Positions 17,031 to 25,161 of a stretch of DNA of 64,000 bases are shown here, piece after piece. Each line of letters begins with the position of its first letter. Position 1 is the stretch's first letter. The DNA comes from Alloboseaceae bacterium BT-24-1 (GTDB lineage: Bacteria > Pseudomonadota > Alphaproteobacteria > Rhizobiales > Beijerinckiaceae). Location of the stretch: assembly GCA_025846845.1 (NCBI GenBank), contig JAOYTL010000003.1, forward strand, positions 248,001 through 312,000. Reading direction: 5' to 3'. The notes below the pieces were generated by a model. It was not told the origin of the DNA, ran no database searches, and saw only the letters and a list, made by a program, of their open reading frames with translations. The translations under genes and the position numbers were made by a program.

Positions 17031-17963
17031 TCACCTCAGCTTCGGGTTCAGCGCGTCGCGCAGCCAGTCGCCGAGCAGGTTGACCGAGAGCACGATCAGG
17101 CCGAGCTGCAGCGAGGGGAAGACGACGAGCCACCAGGAGCCGGAGAATAGATACTGGTTGCCGATCCGGATCAGCGTGCCGAGCGAAGGCTGGGTGATCG
17201 GCATGCCGACGCCGAGGAAGGACAGGGTCGCTTCCGACAGAATGGCGAGGCCGAGATTGAGCGTGGCCGCGACCATCACCGGGGTCAGCGTGTTCGGCAG
17301 GATGTGCCGGCGCATGATCCGCCCTGCCGGCACCTTGATGATCCGCGCCGCCAGCACATACTCCTTGCGTCGCTCGACCATGGTCGAGGCGCGTACGGTG
17401 CGGGCGTACTGCACCCAGCTGGTCAGCGAGATCGAGAGAACGAGCACCGCGGCGGCGAAGGGGTCTCGCAGCGCGGGTGGCAGCAATTCGCGGAAGATCG
17501 CCGAGACCAGGATCGCCATCAGCAGCGTCGGGATCGACAGCACGGTGTCGCCGAGGCGCATCAGGAGGTTGTCGATCCGCCCGCCATAGAAGCCGGAGAT
17601 CAGCCCGAGCGAGACGCCGATCACCATCGAGACCATAACGGCCGAAAAGCCGATGATCAGCGAGACCCGCGTGCCGTAGAGGATGGCGGAGAAGACGTCG
17701 CGCCCTTGCGGGTCGGTGCCGAGCAGGAAGGGCCATTCGCCGTCCTGCGACCAGATCGGCGGGATCTCGGCCTTGTCGATGAAGATCTGGGCGAGGTCGT
17801 GCGGGTTCTGCGGCGCGATCAGCGGGCAGAACAATGCGGTCAGGATCAGGATCGCCAGTACCAGCGCCGAGAGCCAGGCCGCCGGCGTGCGCCGGAAGCT
17901 CCAGCCGATGTCGCTGTCGAGGAAGCGACGCAGGCGCCCGGGCTTGGCGGCTTCAGCGGGCAT
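17031..17963 (-). CDS. Peptide-type ABC transporter permease (DppC-like)
   Basis: I start at ATG 17963, which overlaps the upstream permease stop by 11 bases; this gives 310 residues. A long first membrane helix at about 28-48 is followed by the LFCPLIAPQNPHD periplasmic segment and FLLGTDPQGRDVFSAILYGTRVS, the DppC/OppC hallmark. Five further helices and the EAA-like loop (AARIIKVPAGRIMRRHILPNTL) that contacts the ATPases follow. It forms the translocation channel with the DppB-like protein. Confidence 0.92.
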   Translation of the reverse strand: MPAEAAKPGRLRRFLDSDIGWSFRRTPAAWLSALVLAILILTALFCPLIAPQNPHDLAQIFIDKAEIPPIWSQDGEWPFLLGTDPQGRDVFSAILYGTRVSLIIGFSAVMVSMVIGVSLGLISGFYGGRIDNLLMRLGDTVLSIPTLLMAILVSAIFRELLPPALRDPFAAAVLVLSISLTSWVQYARTVRASTMVERRKEYVLAARIIKVPAGRIMRRHILPNTLTPVMVAATLNLGLAILSEATLSFLGVGMPITQPSLGTLIRIGNQYLFSGSWWLVVFPSLQLGLIVLSVNLLGDWLRDALNPKLR

Positions 17964-18945
17964 TGGCGCCTCCCGAGAGCGCGTCCTCGCGCAGGCGCGG
18001 ATCGACCCAGGCATAGGTCAGGTCGACCAGCGTGTTGAGCGAGACGAAGATGAAGGAGACGACGATCAGATAGGCGGCCATCACCGGGATGTCGACGAAG
18101 GTGACGGCCTGGACGAAGAGCATGCCCATGCCCGGCCACTGGAACACCGTCTCGGTCACCAGCGCGAAGGCGATCAGATTGCCGATCTGCAGGCCGGTCA
18201 CCGTGATCACCGGCATCAGACAATTGCGCAGCGCGTGACGGAAATGCACGGCGCGCGAAGGCAGGCCGCGCGCCCTGGCGAAGCGGATGAAATCGGTCCG
18301 CATCGTCTCCAGCATCTCGGCGCGCACCAGCCGCATCACCAGCGTGATCTGGAACAGCGAGAGCGTGATGCCGGGCAGGATCAGCGCCTTGCGACCGGAT
18401 GCGGTCAGCAATCCGGTGCTCCACCAGCCGAGCTGCACAACTTCGCCGCGGCCGAAGGCCGGCAGCCATTGCAGCGTCACCGAGAAGACCAGGATGAACA
18501 GGATGCCGAGCGCGAAGCTCGGCAGGGAGACGCCGAGCACCGAGATGAATTGCAGCGCCTTGGCGAGCAGGCTGTCGCGCTTGATCGCGGTGTAGACTCC
18601 CAGCGGAATCCCGACCGCCAGCGACAGGAAGGTCGCGACCAGCACCAGCTCGCAGGTCGCCGGGAAGCGCTCGGCGATCAGCGTGAACACCTCCTGCTGA
18701 TTGCGATAGGAGATGCCGAAATCACCGCGCACGGCATTGCCGACGAAGGTCGCGAATTGCAGGACGAAGCCCTTGTCGAGCCCGAGCCGGACCCGCAATT
18801 CGTCGCGCTGCGCCTGGCTCGCCTGCTCGTTCAGCATCAGCTCGACGGGGTCGCCGACGAAGCGGAAGGTCAGGAAGGCGAGGAACGCCACCGCCAGCAT
18901 GACGCCGGCGGCGTTGACGAAGCGCTTGAAGAGGAAGGCCGGCAT
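17953..18945 (-). CDS. Peptide-type ABC transporter permease (DppB-like)
   Basis: The 330-residue membrane protein starts with FLFKRFVNAAGVMLAVAFLAFL, the amphipathic stretch and first helix common to DppB/OppB proteins, then a periplasmic region with FRFVGDPVELM. Helices lie near 100-130, 135-160, 185-205, 245-265 and 295-315. The cytoplasmic loop RFARARGLPSRAVHFRHALRN is the EAA contact motif. It is preceded by the binding-protein gene and a repeat element, and followed by an overlapping DppC-like gene. Confidence 0.92.
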   Translation of the reverse strand: MPAFLFKRFVNAAGVMLAVAFLAFLTFRFVGDPVELMLNEQASQAQRDELRVRLGLDKGFVLQFATFVGNAVRGDFGISYRNQQEVFTLIAERFPATCELVLVATFLSLAVGIPLGVYTAIKRDSLLAKALQFISVLGVSLPSFALGILFILVFSVTLQWLPAFGRGEVVQLGWWSTGLLTASGRKALILPGITLSLFQITLVMRLVRAEMLETMRTDFIRFARARGLPSRAVHFRHALRNCLMPVITVTGLQIGNLIAFALVTETVFQWPGMGMLFVQAVTFVDIPVMAAYLIVVSFIFVSLNTLVDLTYAWVDPRLREDALSGGANAR

Positions 18946-18980
18946 GGTCTTGCAACTCCCTTAAGCTGCGCGAACCCGGC

Positions 18981-19114
18981 CTGTCATTCCGGGGCTTCGC
19001 GCAGCGAAGAACCCGGAACCCACGACTGGGTGACATGAGTCAGAGCGGCGATTGCGGCCACTCGCCCGGTCGTGGGTCCGGGTTCGCGCCTTGCGGCGCG
19101 CCCCGGAATGACAG
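18981..19114. repeat. Long inverted repeat element between binding protein and permease
   Basis: The ends CTGTCATTCCGGGGC (18981-18995) and GCCCCGGAATGACAG (19100-19114) are perfect 15-bp inverted repeats; further inside, CCGGAACCCACGAC pairs with GTCGTGGGTCCGG. The whole 134 bases can fold into one long hairpin. This type of CATTCCGGGGC palindrome is common between genes in Hyphomicrobiales (general knowledge). It could act as a partial terminator, leaving more message for the binding protein than for the permeases. Confidence 0.85.
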
Positions 19115-19119
19115 GGAGA

Positions 19120-20688
19120 TCACTTCATCGTGGTCAGCCACAGGCGCGGCTTGTTGTCCGAGGCCTGGACCGTCGAGGCCATGGTGTTGCGCATCGCCCA
19201 GGCCATCGGCTGCTGATGCAGCGGGATGAAGAGGTGCTCGGCCTTGGCGATCTTCAGCGCCTCCTTCATCATCTCGATGCGCTTTGGCGTATCGAGCTCG
19301 ACGCCGGACTTGTCGATCAGCGCGTCGATGCGCGGATCGCCCCAATTGCCCCAGTTGAACACGCCGCCCGTGCCGCTCTTCGAGCGCAGCACCTGCACCA
19401 GGAGCGAATAGGCATCGATCATCGGCTCGTTGGCCCAGCCGAAGGAGATCGCGTCGAAATCGCCCTTCACCCGCTTCGGCGCCTGCTGGCTGCGCGGCGC
19501 CAGGCTGAGGTTCGGCTTCAGGCCAGCGCGCGACCACATCGCCGCGACCGCCTGGCAGAACTCCTCCTCGTTGACGAGCGAGTCGCTCTGGCAGTTCATC
19601 ACGAAGGAGAAGCCGTTCGGATAGCCGGCATCGGCGAGCAGCTTCTTGGCGCCGGCAAGATCGAAGGGCAGGCGCTGGTCCTGCGATGGCTCGTAGCCGG
19701 GGATCGCCGGGGCGACGAGTGCACCGGTATTGCGCGAGAGGCCGCGCATCGCCCGCTTCTGCACCGCGTCGATGTCGATGGCGCGGTAGAGCGCCTCGCG
19801 CACCTTGATGTCCTTGAAGGGGTTTTTGTCCTTGACGTCGCTCTCGACCAGCTTGTCGCCGAGATTGAAGGCGAAGAAGACTGAACGCAGTTCGTTGGTC
19901 TGCAGCACCTTGACCTCGGATGAAGCCGTGAGGCGCGGCAGATCCTGCAGCGGCGCGACATTGGTGAAGTCGATCTCGCCGGAGAGCATCGCCGCAACGC
20001 GGGTCGAGGACGAGGTGATCGGGATGAACTCGATCACATCGATATTGTGCTGCGGCTTGTCCCACCAGCTCGGATTCCTGGCGAAGATCGTCTTGGAGTC
20101 GGCGCGCCGGCTCTCGACCTTGAACGGGCCGGTGCCGTTGGCGTTGTCGGTGGCATAGCCCTTCACGCCCTTGCCGGAATCGGTCGGGAGCAGCGAATTG
20201 TTCGCCTCCATCCACTCCTTGTCGAAGATGAAGATGTTGGTGAGGTCGTTGAGCAGCAGCGGATAGGGCCCGTTGACCTCGATCTCGACGGTGAAGTCGT
20301 CGATCTTCTTCGAACTCTTATAGGCCGGCAGGTTGCCCTTGAGCGGCGAGGTGTCGTGGGTGACACGCGCCAGCGAGGCGATCACGTCATCGGCTGTGAA
20401 CGGGTTGCCATTGTGGAACTTGACACCTTGGCGCAGCTTGAAGCGCCAGATCGTCGGCGACACCGTCTCCCAGGATTCTGCCAGCGCCGGCTCGATCTTG
20501 AGATCGCCGGTATAGCGCACCAGCCCCTCATAGACATGGTTCAGAACCGAGAGCGTGAAGGTCTCGCCGAAGGAGTAGGGATCGAGCGAGGCGATCTCGC
20601 GCGCCGAGCCCCATTTCAGCGTCTTCGCCTCGACCGCACCGTTCAATGCGAAAGCGGCGACGGCCGCCAGCAACCAGGCCTTCTTCAT
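19120..20688 (-). CDS. ABC transporter substrate-binding protein, family 5
   Basis: The protein has 522 residues with a Sec signal (KKAWLLAAVAAFALNG, cleavage likely after VEA at 22). The mature protein starts KTLKWGSAREIASLDPYSFGE; lobe I has RLRQGVKFHNGNPFTADDV near 90 and GTGPFKVESRR near 165. This is a full-length DppA/OppA-type periplasmic receptor. It opens the operon that continues with DppB-, DppC-like permeases, two amidohydrolases and two ATPases, so its ligand is probably the substrate of those enzymes. The promoter region holds the inverted repeat at 20814-20842, shared with the divergent GntR gene. Confidence 0.93.
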   Translation of the reverse strand: MKKAWLLAAVAAFALNGAVEAKTLKWGSAREIASLDPYSFGETFTLSVLNHVYEGLVRYTGDLKIEPALAESWETVSPTIWRFKLRQGVKFHNGNPFTADDVIASLARVTHDTSPLKGNLPAYKSSKKIDDFTVEIEVNGPYPLLLNDLTNIFIFDKEWMEANNSLLPTDSGKGVKGYATDNANGTGPFKVESRRADSKTIFARNPSWWDKPQHNIDVIEFIPITSSSTRVAAMLSGEIDFTNVAPLQDLPRLTASSEVKVLQTNELRSVFFAFNLGDKLVESDVKDKNPFKDIKVREALYRAIDIDAVQKRAMRGLSRNTGALVAPAIPGYEPSQDQRLPFDLAGAKKLLADAGYPNGFSFVMNCQSDSLVNEEEFCQAVAAMWSRAGLKPNLSLAPRSQQAPKRVKGDFDAISFGWANEPMIDAYSLLVQVLRSKSGTGGVFNWGNWGDPRIDALIDKSGVELDTPKRIEMMKEALKIAKAEHLFIPLHQQPMAWAMRNTMASTVQASDNKPRLWLTTMK

Positions 20689-20813
20689 CGAACTCTCCCC
20701 TTTTTGCTTGCCGCCGGCCCGCTTCGCGCACCGGGGACCGCCGTTCAGTTGCCGCCTCTGTGATCATCGTGGCACTTTCCGCGCCATCTCGTGTGCGATC
20801 ATTGAGCAAACTT

Positions 20814-20842
20814 GCATACGATACAAGAACCGTATTGTATGC
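20814..20842. promoter_or_regulatory. Inverted-repeat operator between ABC operon and GntR gene
   Basis: GCATACGATAC (20814-20824) and GTATTGTATGC (20832-20842) are inverted copies with one mismatch in 11 and a 7-base spacer. The GTAT/ATAC core suits a GntR/FCD regulator. The site is 31 bases before the GntR start and about 125 before the binding-protein start, in the only AT-rich part of the gap, so it probably controls both directions. Confidence 0.7.
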
Positions 20843-20872
20843 GATTATTGAAGACAAGCGGAAACTCAGCCG

Positions 20873-21634
20873 ATGCCGCGCCCGACCCGTCCATCCCGAG
20901 CGAACAAGCCCATGACCAACGGCAAGGAGACCGGGACACGCGGGCCGGTGCCGCGCGCCCAGGCGGTCTACAAGGCGTTGCGCCGCGCCATCATCGAGCA
21001 GGCGCTAAAGCCCGGCATGAAGCTCCCCGAGGATTCGATCGGCGAGCAGCTCGGCGTCAGCCGCACCCTGGTACGCGAGGCTTTCGGGCGGCTCGCGGTC
21101 GAGGGCCTGGTCGAACTCAAGCCCAATCGCGGCGCCAATGTCGCCTATCCGACGCTCGAGGAGGCCCGCGACGTCTTCGATGTCCGCCGCGGGCTGGAGC
21201 GGCTCGTCGCCGAGAACCTGGCGGGGCGGCTGACCGCAGCGCAGGCGGCCGAGCTCGAGGCCCATGTCCGGCTCGAGGAGAAGGCGCACGGGCAGGACGG
21301 GCCCGAATCGATCCGTCTTTCCGGTGAATTCCACATCAAGCTCGCCGAAATGACCGGCAATGCCCTACTCCTGCGCTATGTCCAGGAAGCGTCGTCGCGC
21401 TGCTCGCTGATCCTCGCCATCTACGGCCGCCCACACTCCTCCGAATGCGCCGTCTCCGAGCATCGCCAATTGATCGAGGCACTGCGCGCCGGCGATGCAG
21501 TCCGCGCCGCCGCACTGATGGACCACCACCTTCAATCCGTCGTCACCCGCGCCTTGCTGGCCCCACGCGCTGAGCGCGATATCCGCGACGTGCTCGCACC
21601 CTATGCTTTGAGTGAAGGATTGACCCCATCGTGA
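20873..21634 (+). CDS. GntR-family regulator, FCD subfamily
   Basis: The protein has 253 residues. The winged helix covers about 28-95 (AVYKALRRAIIEQALKPGMKL, then EQLGVSRTLVREAFGRLAVEGLVELKPNRG). The FCD domain covers about 100-235 and keeps its metal-binding pattern: Asp in VFDVRRGLE, His in GEFHIKLAE, His in SEHRQLIEAL and His in MDHHLQ. ATG 20873 is used; Met14 is an alternative start. It is divergent from the ABC/amidohydrolase operon and overlaps the next gene by 4 bases, so it very likely controls both sets in response to a carboxylate-type effector. Confidence 0.88.
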   Translation: MPRPTRPSRANKPMTNGKETGTRGPVPRAQAVYKALRRAIIEQALKPGMKLPEDSIGEQLGVSRTLVREAFGRLAVEGLVELKPNRGANVAYPTLEEARDVFDVRRGLERLVAENLAGRLTAAQAAELEAHVRLEEKAHGQDGPESIRLSGEFHIKLAEMTGNALLLRYVQEASSRCSLILAIYGRPHSSECAVSEHRQLIEALRAGDAVRAAALMDHHLQSVVTRALLAPRAERDIRDVLAPYALSEGLTPS

Positions 21635-22335
21635 CCCAGACGCTGACGCAGGACCGGCCGGCCGCCACCGAGATCGTCACCTTCGACTTCGCTGCGTTGA
21701 CCCCGCGCGAGCGCTACAAGCTCCTGATCGGCGCCGTAGTGCCGCGCCCGATCGCGCTGGTGACCACGATCGACGCCAATGGCGTCGTCAACGCCGCGCC
21801 GTTCTCCTTCTTCAATTGCCTCTCGGCCGATCCGGCGATCCTGGCGCTCGGTGTCGAATACCGCCAGACCGGCGGGCAGAAGGACACCGGCCGCAATGTC
21901 CGCGAGAGCCTCGCCTTCACCGTCAACATCGTCTCCGACGCGCTGCTCGACGGCATGAATGCCTGCGCCGTGCCATTCGAGCCGGGCACGGATGAGCTCG
22001 CCGAAGCCGGCCTTAGCGCCATGCCCGGCGTCAAGGTGCCCTGCCCCTGGATCGGTGAGGCGCCGGCCGCCTTCGAGTGCCGCCACCACACCACGCTCGG
22101 CATCGGCAATTCGCGCGAGATCATCCTGGGCGAGGTCGTCTACGCCCATTTCCGCGCCGATACGGTCGACAAGGTTAAGCACTATGTCGATCCGGTCGCG
22201 CTCGACGCGATCGGCCGCATGGGCGGGCATGGCTACGCCACGACGCGCGATTATTTCGACCTGCCGACCATGTCGGTCGCCGATTGGCGCGGCGACCGCT
22301 CCAGGGCGCGGCGCACCCGGCCCGCCCGGCGCTGA
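21631..22335 (+). CDS. Flavin reductase-like (DIM6/NTAB) domain flavoprotein
   Basis: The protein has 234 residues and starts at GTG 21631, overlapping the GntR stop. The FMN-binding split-barrel pattern is clear: LLIGAVVPRPIALVTTIDANGVVNAAPFSFFN near 30-60 and the later NFRESLAF-like NVRESLAFTVNIV segment near 90. Such proteins bind FMN and act as NAD(P)H:flavin reductases or stand-alone oxidoreductases. The C-terminal 15 residues are Arg-rich. Coupling to the GntR gene suggests a step in breakdown of the same imported compound, but the reaction is unknown. Confidence 0.82.
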   Translation: MTQTLTQDRPAATEIVTFDFAALTPRERYKLLIGAVVPRPIALVTTIDANGVVNAAPFSFFNCLSADPAILALGVEYRQTGGQKDTGRNVRESLAFTVNIVSDALLDGMNACAVPFEPGTDELAEAGLSAMPGVKVPCPWIGEAPAAFECRHHTTLGIGNSREIILGEVVYAHFRADTVDKVKHYVDPVALDAIGRMGGHGYATTRDYFDLPTMSVADWRGDRSRARRTRPARR

Positions 22336-22423
22336 GCGAATGCATAACCTGCACTGACGCGGTTGACCCGCGGCGGATTTCCGCCAGCAATGCGGCCTCG
22401 AAAATCAGTCCGACGAGGCCCTC

Positions 22424-23668
22424 ATGAACAAGCACGTCTCTGGCATCGACGCCGCCAAGCTCGACAGGCTGGCCGAGGTCGCGATCAAGGTCGGCCTCAA
22501 CCTGCAACCGGGGCAGGACCTGTCCCTGACTGCCCCGAGCTCGGCACTGCCCTTGGTCCGGCGCATCGCCGAGCACGCCTACAAGGCTGGCGCCGGCCTC
22601 GTCACGCCGATCCTATCGGACGAGGCGGTGACGCTGGCGCGCTATCGCTTCGGCCAGGATGTGGGCTTCGACCGCGCCCCGTCATGGCTCTATGAGGGCG
22701 TCGCCAAGGCCTTCTCGGCCAATACCGCGCGCCTCGCCATCGTCGGCGACAACCCGATGCTGCTCGCCGAGCAGGACCCGGCCAAGGTCGCCCGCGCCAA
22801 CAAGGCCAACTCGATCGCCTACCAGCCGGCGCTGGAGAAGATCGCCAATTTCGACATCAACTGGAACATCGTCGCCTATCCCGGCGCGGCCTGGGCGAGC
22901 CAAGTCTTCCCGGATGATGCCGAGGAGGTCGCGGTAGCTCGCCTCGCCGAGGCGATCTTCGCGGCCTCGCGCGTCGACCGCGATGACCCGGTCGCCGCCT
23001 GGGACGAGCACAACGCCGCTTTGGCGCAGCGAACCAAATGGCTCAACGGCCAGCGCTTTTCCGCGCTGCACTTCACCGGACCGGGCACCAATCTCACCAT
23101 CGGCCTCGCCGACGGGCATGAATGGCAGGGCGGCGCCTCGACCGCGAAGAACGGCGTCACCTGCAACGCCAACATCCCGACCGAAGAGGTCTTCACCACC
23201 CCGCACGCCCGCCGCGTCGACGGTCATGTCTCCTCGACCAAGCCGCTCTCCTATCAGGGCACGCTGATCGACAACATCCAGGTCCGCTTCGAGGAGGGCC
23301 GCATCGTCGAGGCCAAGGCAAGCCGCGGCGAAGAGGTCCTGAACAAGGTGCTCGACACCGACGAGGGCTCGCGCCGGCTCGGCGAGGTCGCGCTGGTGCC
23401 GCACTCCTCGCCGATCTCGCAGAGCGGTATCCTGTTCTACAACACGCTCTTCGACGAAAACGCCTCCTGCCACATCGCGCTCGGCCAGTGCTATTCGAAG
23501 TGCTTCGTCGACGGCACCAAGCTGACGCCCTCGCAGATCGCGGCGCAGGGCGGCAACCGCAGCCTGATCCATATCGACTGGATGATCGGCTCCGGCGAGG
23601 TCGACATCGACGGCATCAAGCCCGACGGCAGCCGCGTTGCGGTCTTCCGCAAGGGTGAGTGGGCCTGA
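22424..23668 (+). CDS. Aminopeptidase, M29 family
   Basis: The protein has 414 residues, the normal size for the thermophilic-aminopeptidase (AmpS/PepS) M29 family. Metal-binding landmarks are present in order: Glu in NIPTEEVFTTP near 250, Glu in GEVALVPHSSPIS near 318, His in ENASCHIALGQCY near 345, and His and Asp in LIHIDWMIGSGEVDIDG near 378. The enzyme removes N-terminal residues from peptides in the cytoplasm using two divalent metals. It follows the flavoprotein gene after 88 bases on the same strand and may be part of the same regulated unit. Confidence 0.92.
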   Translation: MNKHVSGIDAAKLDRLAEVAIKVGLNLQPGQDLSLTAPSSALPLVRRIAEHAYKAGAGLVTPILSDEAVTLARYRFGQDVGFDRAPSWLYEGVAKAFSANTARLAIVGDNPMLLAEQDPAKVARANKANSIAYQPALEKIANFDINWNIVAYPGAAWASQVFPDDAEEVAVARLAEAIFAASRVDRDDPVAAWDEHNAALAQRTKWLNGQRFSALHFTGPGTNLTIGLADGHEWQGGASTAKNGVTCNANIPTEEVFTTPHARRVDGHVSSTKPLSYQGTLIDNIQVRFEEGRIVEAKASRGEEVLNKVLDTDEGSRRLGEVALVPHSSPISQSGILFYNTLFDENASCHIALGQCYSKCFVDGTKLTPSQIAAQGGNRSLIHIDWMIGSGEVDIDGIKPDGSRVAVFRKGEWA

Positions 23669-23686
23669 GCGAGCCTTAGCAACCGC

Positions 23687-24664
23687 CTATCGCCGAAAGC
23701 GGTTGCGATAGGCTGCCGGCGCGGTCCGGGCGATTTCGAAGAAGGCCTTGCGGAAGCTCTCCGGCGAGGCAAAGCCGCAGGCGGCGCCAACATCGGCGAG
23801 CGCCATGTCGCCTTCTTCGAGCAGCTTCATCGCCCGGCCGATGCGCTCGCGCCTGAGCCATTTCAGCGGCGTCACTCCGGTGCCGTCGCGGAAGCGGCGC
23901 AGGAAGGTGCGTTCGCTGAGGCCGGCATGGCGCGCCATCGCGCCGATCTCCAGCGGCTCGGCCAGCCGCTCGCGCGCCCAGTCGAGCACGGTCGCGATCG
24001 AGCGGCCGGGCCTCGCCTGGATCGGCGCCTCGACATATTGCGCCTGGCCGCCATCGCGATGCGGCGGCATCACCAGCCTCCGCGCGACGATATTTGCGAC
24101 CCTGGCGCCATGATCGGCCCGAATCAGATGCAGGCAGGCGTCGATGCCGGCACTGCTGCCGGCCGAGGTGACGACGCCCCCGTCCTCGACATAGAGCACG
24201 TCGTCGACCAGCGTCGCGCCCGGGCAGGCGGAGGCGAGATGCGGCGCGTGCCGCCAATGCGTCGTCGCCCGCCTGCCGTCGAGCAGGCCGGCGGCAGCCA
24301 GAACGAAGGCGCCGGAGCAGATCGAGAGCAGCCGGGCACCGCGCTGATGCGCCGCTTGCAGAGCCTCGACCAGCGCAGACGGCGGCAGCTCGTCCCGATT
24401 GCGCCAGCCGGGAATGACGATGGTCTGCGCCTCCGCGAGAATCTCCAGCCCGGCGTCGACCTGCAGCGAAAAGCCACCCATCGCGCGGATCGGCCGCTCG
24501 GCGGCGGCGACGCGGAAACGGTACCAGGAGAAATCGAACTCCGGTCGCGGCAGGGCGAAGGCCTCGACGACGATGCCGAACTCGAAGGTGCACAAATCGT
24601 CATACGCGACGGCGACGACCTCGTGCGGCGTGGCAAGACGGTCCATTGCGGGGTCAGCGTTCAT
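23687..24664 (-). CDS. ftrA: GlxA-type AraC regulator FtrA
   Basis: The protein has 325 residues in two parts. Residues 15-190 are a DJ-1/PfpI (class I amidotransferase-like) domain with the elbow LLSICSGAFVLAAAGLLDG and GVVTSAGSSAGIDACLHLI. Residues 225-320 hold two AraC helix-turn-helix motifs (LEIGAMARHAGLSERTFLRRF and LADVGAACGFASPESFRKAF). This architecture next to a divergent rhodanese gene is the known ftrA arrangement. The protein probably activates or represses that gene. It ends 18 bases from the converging aminopeptidase gene. ATG 24664 gives six extra residues before Met7, which is also a possible start. Confidence 0.85.
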   Translation of the reverse strand: MNADPAMDRLATPHEVVAVAYDDLCTFEFGIVVEAFALPRPEFDFSWYRFRVAAAERPIRAMGGFSLQVDAGLEILAEAQTIVIPGWRNRDELPPSALVEALQAAHQRGARLLSICSGAFVLAAAGLLDGRRATTHWRHAPHLASACPGATLVDDVLYVEDGGVVTSAGSSAGIDACLHLIRADHGARVANIVARRLVMPPHRDGGQAQYVEAPIQARPGRSIATVLDWARERLAEPLEIGAMARHAGLSERTFLRRFRDGTGVTPLKWLRRERIGRAMKLLEEGDMALADVGAACGFASPESFRKAFFEIARTAPAAYRNRFRR

Positions 24665-24761
24665 TTGGCGGAAACCTGCCAGACATTGTCATTTCCGCTA
24701 CTGCCGCAAATCGCGACCGGCCGCTACCCCTGTCGCCATCGCAAGCCCGATGAGGACCGCC

Positions 24762-25160
24762 ATGGCCACCGCCGTCACCGAAATTCCCGCCGCTCCGTCG
24801 CATATCGCCCGCGCTCATTTCGAGGCGCTGCTGACCTTCGAGACCGATTGCTGGGACACGCATGACGCCCTGAAGGCGAACGACCGCGACTTCGTCCTCG
24901 TCGACGTGCGCTCGCCAGCGCTCTATGCCGAGGGCCATATCGACGGCGCGATCAACATCCCACACGGCAAGATGACCGCCTCCAGGATGGCCGAGCAGCC
25001 GGAGGGCAAGATTTTCGTGGTCTATTGCGCCGGCCCGCATTGCAACGGCGCCAACCGCGCTGCGGTCCGGCTCTCGCGCCTCGGCCTGCCGGTCAAGCTG
25101 CTGATCGGCGGCGTCACCGGCTGGCTCGACGAAGGTTTTTCGCTGACCGCATCCAGCTAA
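24762..25160 (+). CDS. Rhodanese-like sulfurtransferase
   Basis: I choose ATG 24762 (132 residues) because GAGGA lies 6 bases before it; ATG 24750 is in frame too. The protein is a single rhodanese domain: FVLVDVRSPALYAEGHIDGAINIPH near 45 and the active-site loop VVYCAGPHCNGANRAA near 90, with the persulfide-carrying Cys. Two Cys in the loop (CAGPHC) are noteworthy. It should transfer sulfur from donors such as thiosulfate or act on a reactive sulfur species. It is divergent from ftrA and converges with the aminotransferase gene with a 1-base gap. Confidence 0.88.
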   Translation: MATAVTEIPAAPSHIARAHFEALLTFETDCWDTHDALKANDRDFVLVDVRSPALYAEGHIDGAINIPHGKMTASRMAEQPEGKIFVVYCAGPHCNGANRAAVRLSRLGLPVKLLIGGVTGWLDEGFSLTASS

Positions 25161-25161
25161 G

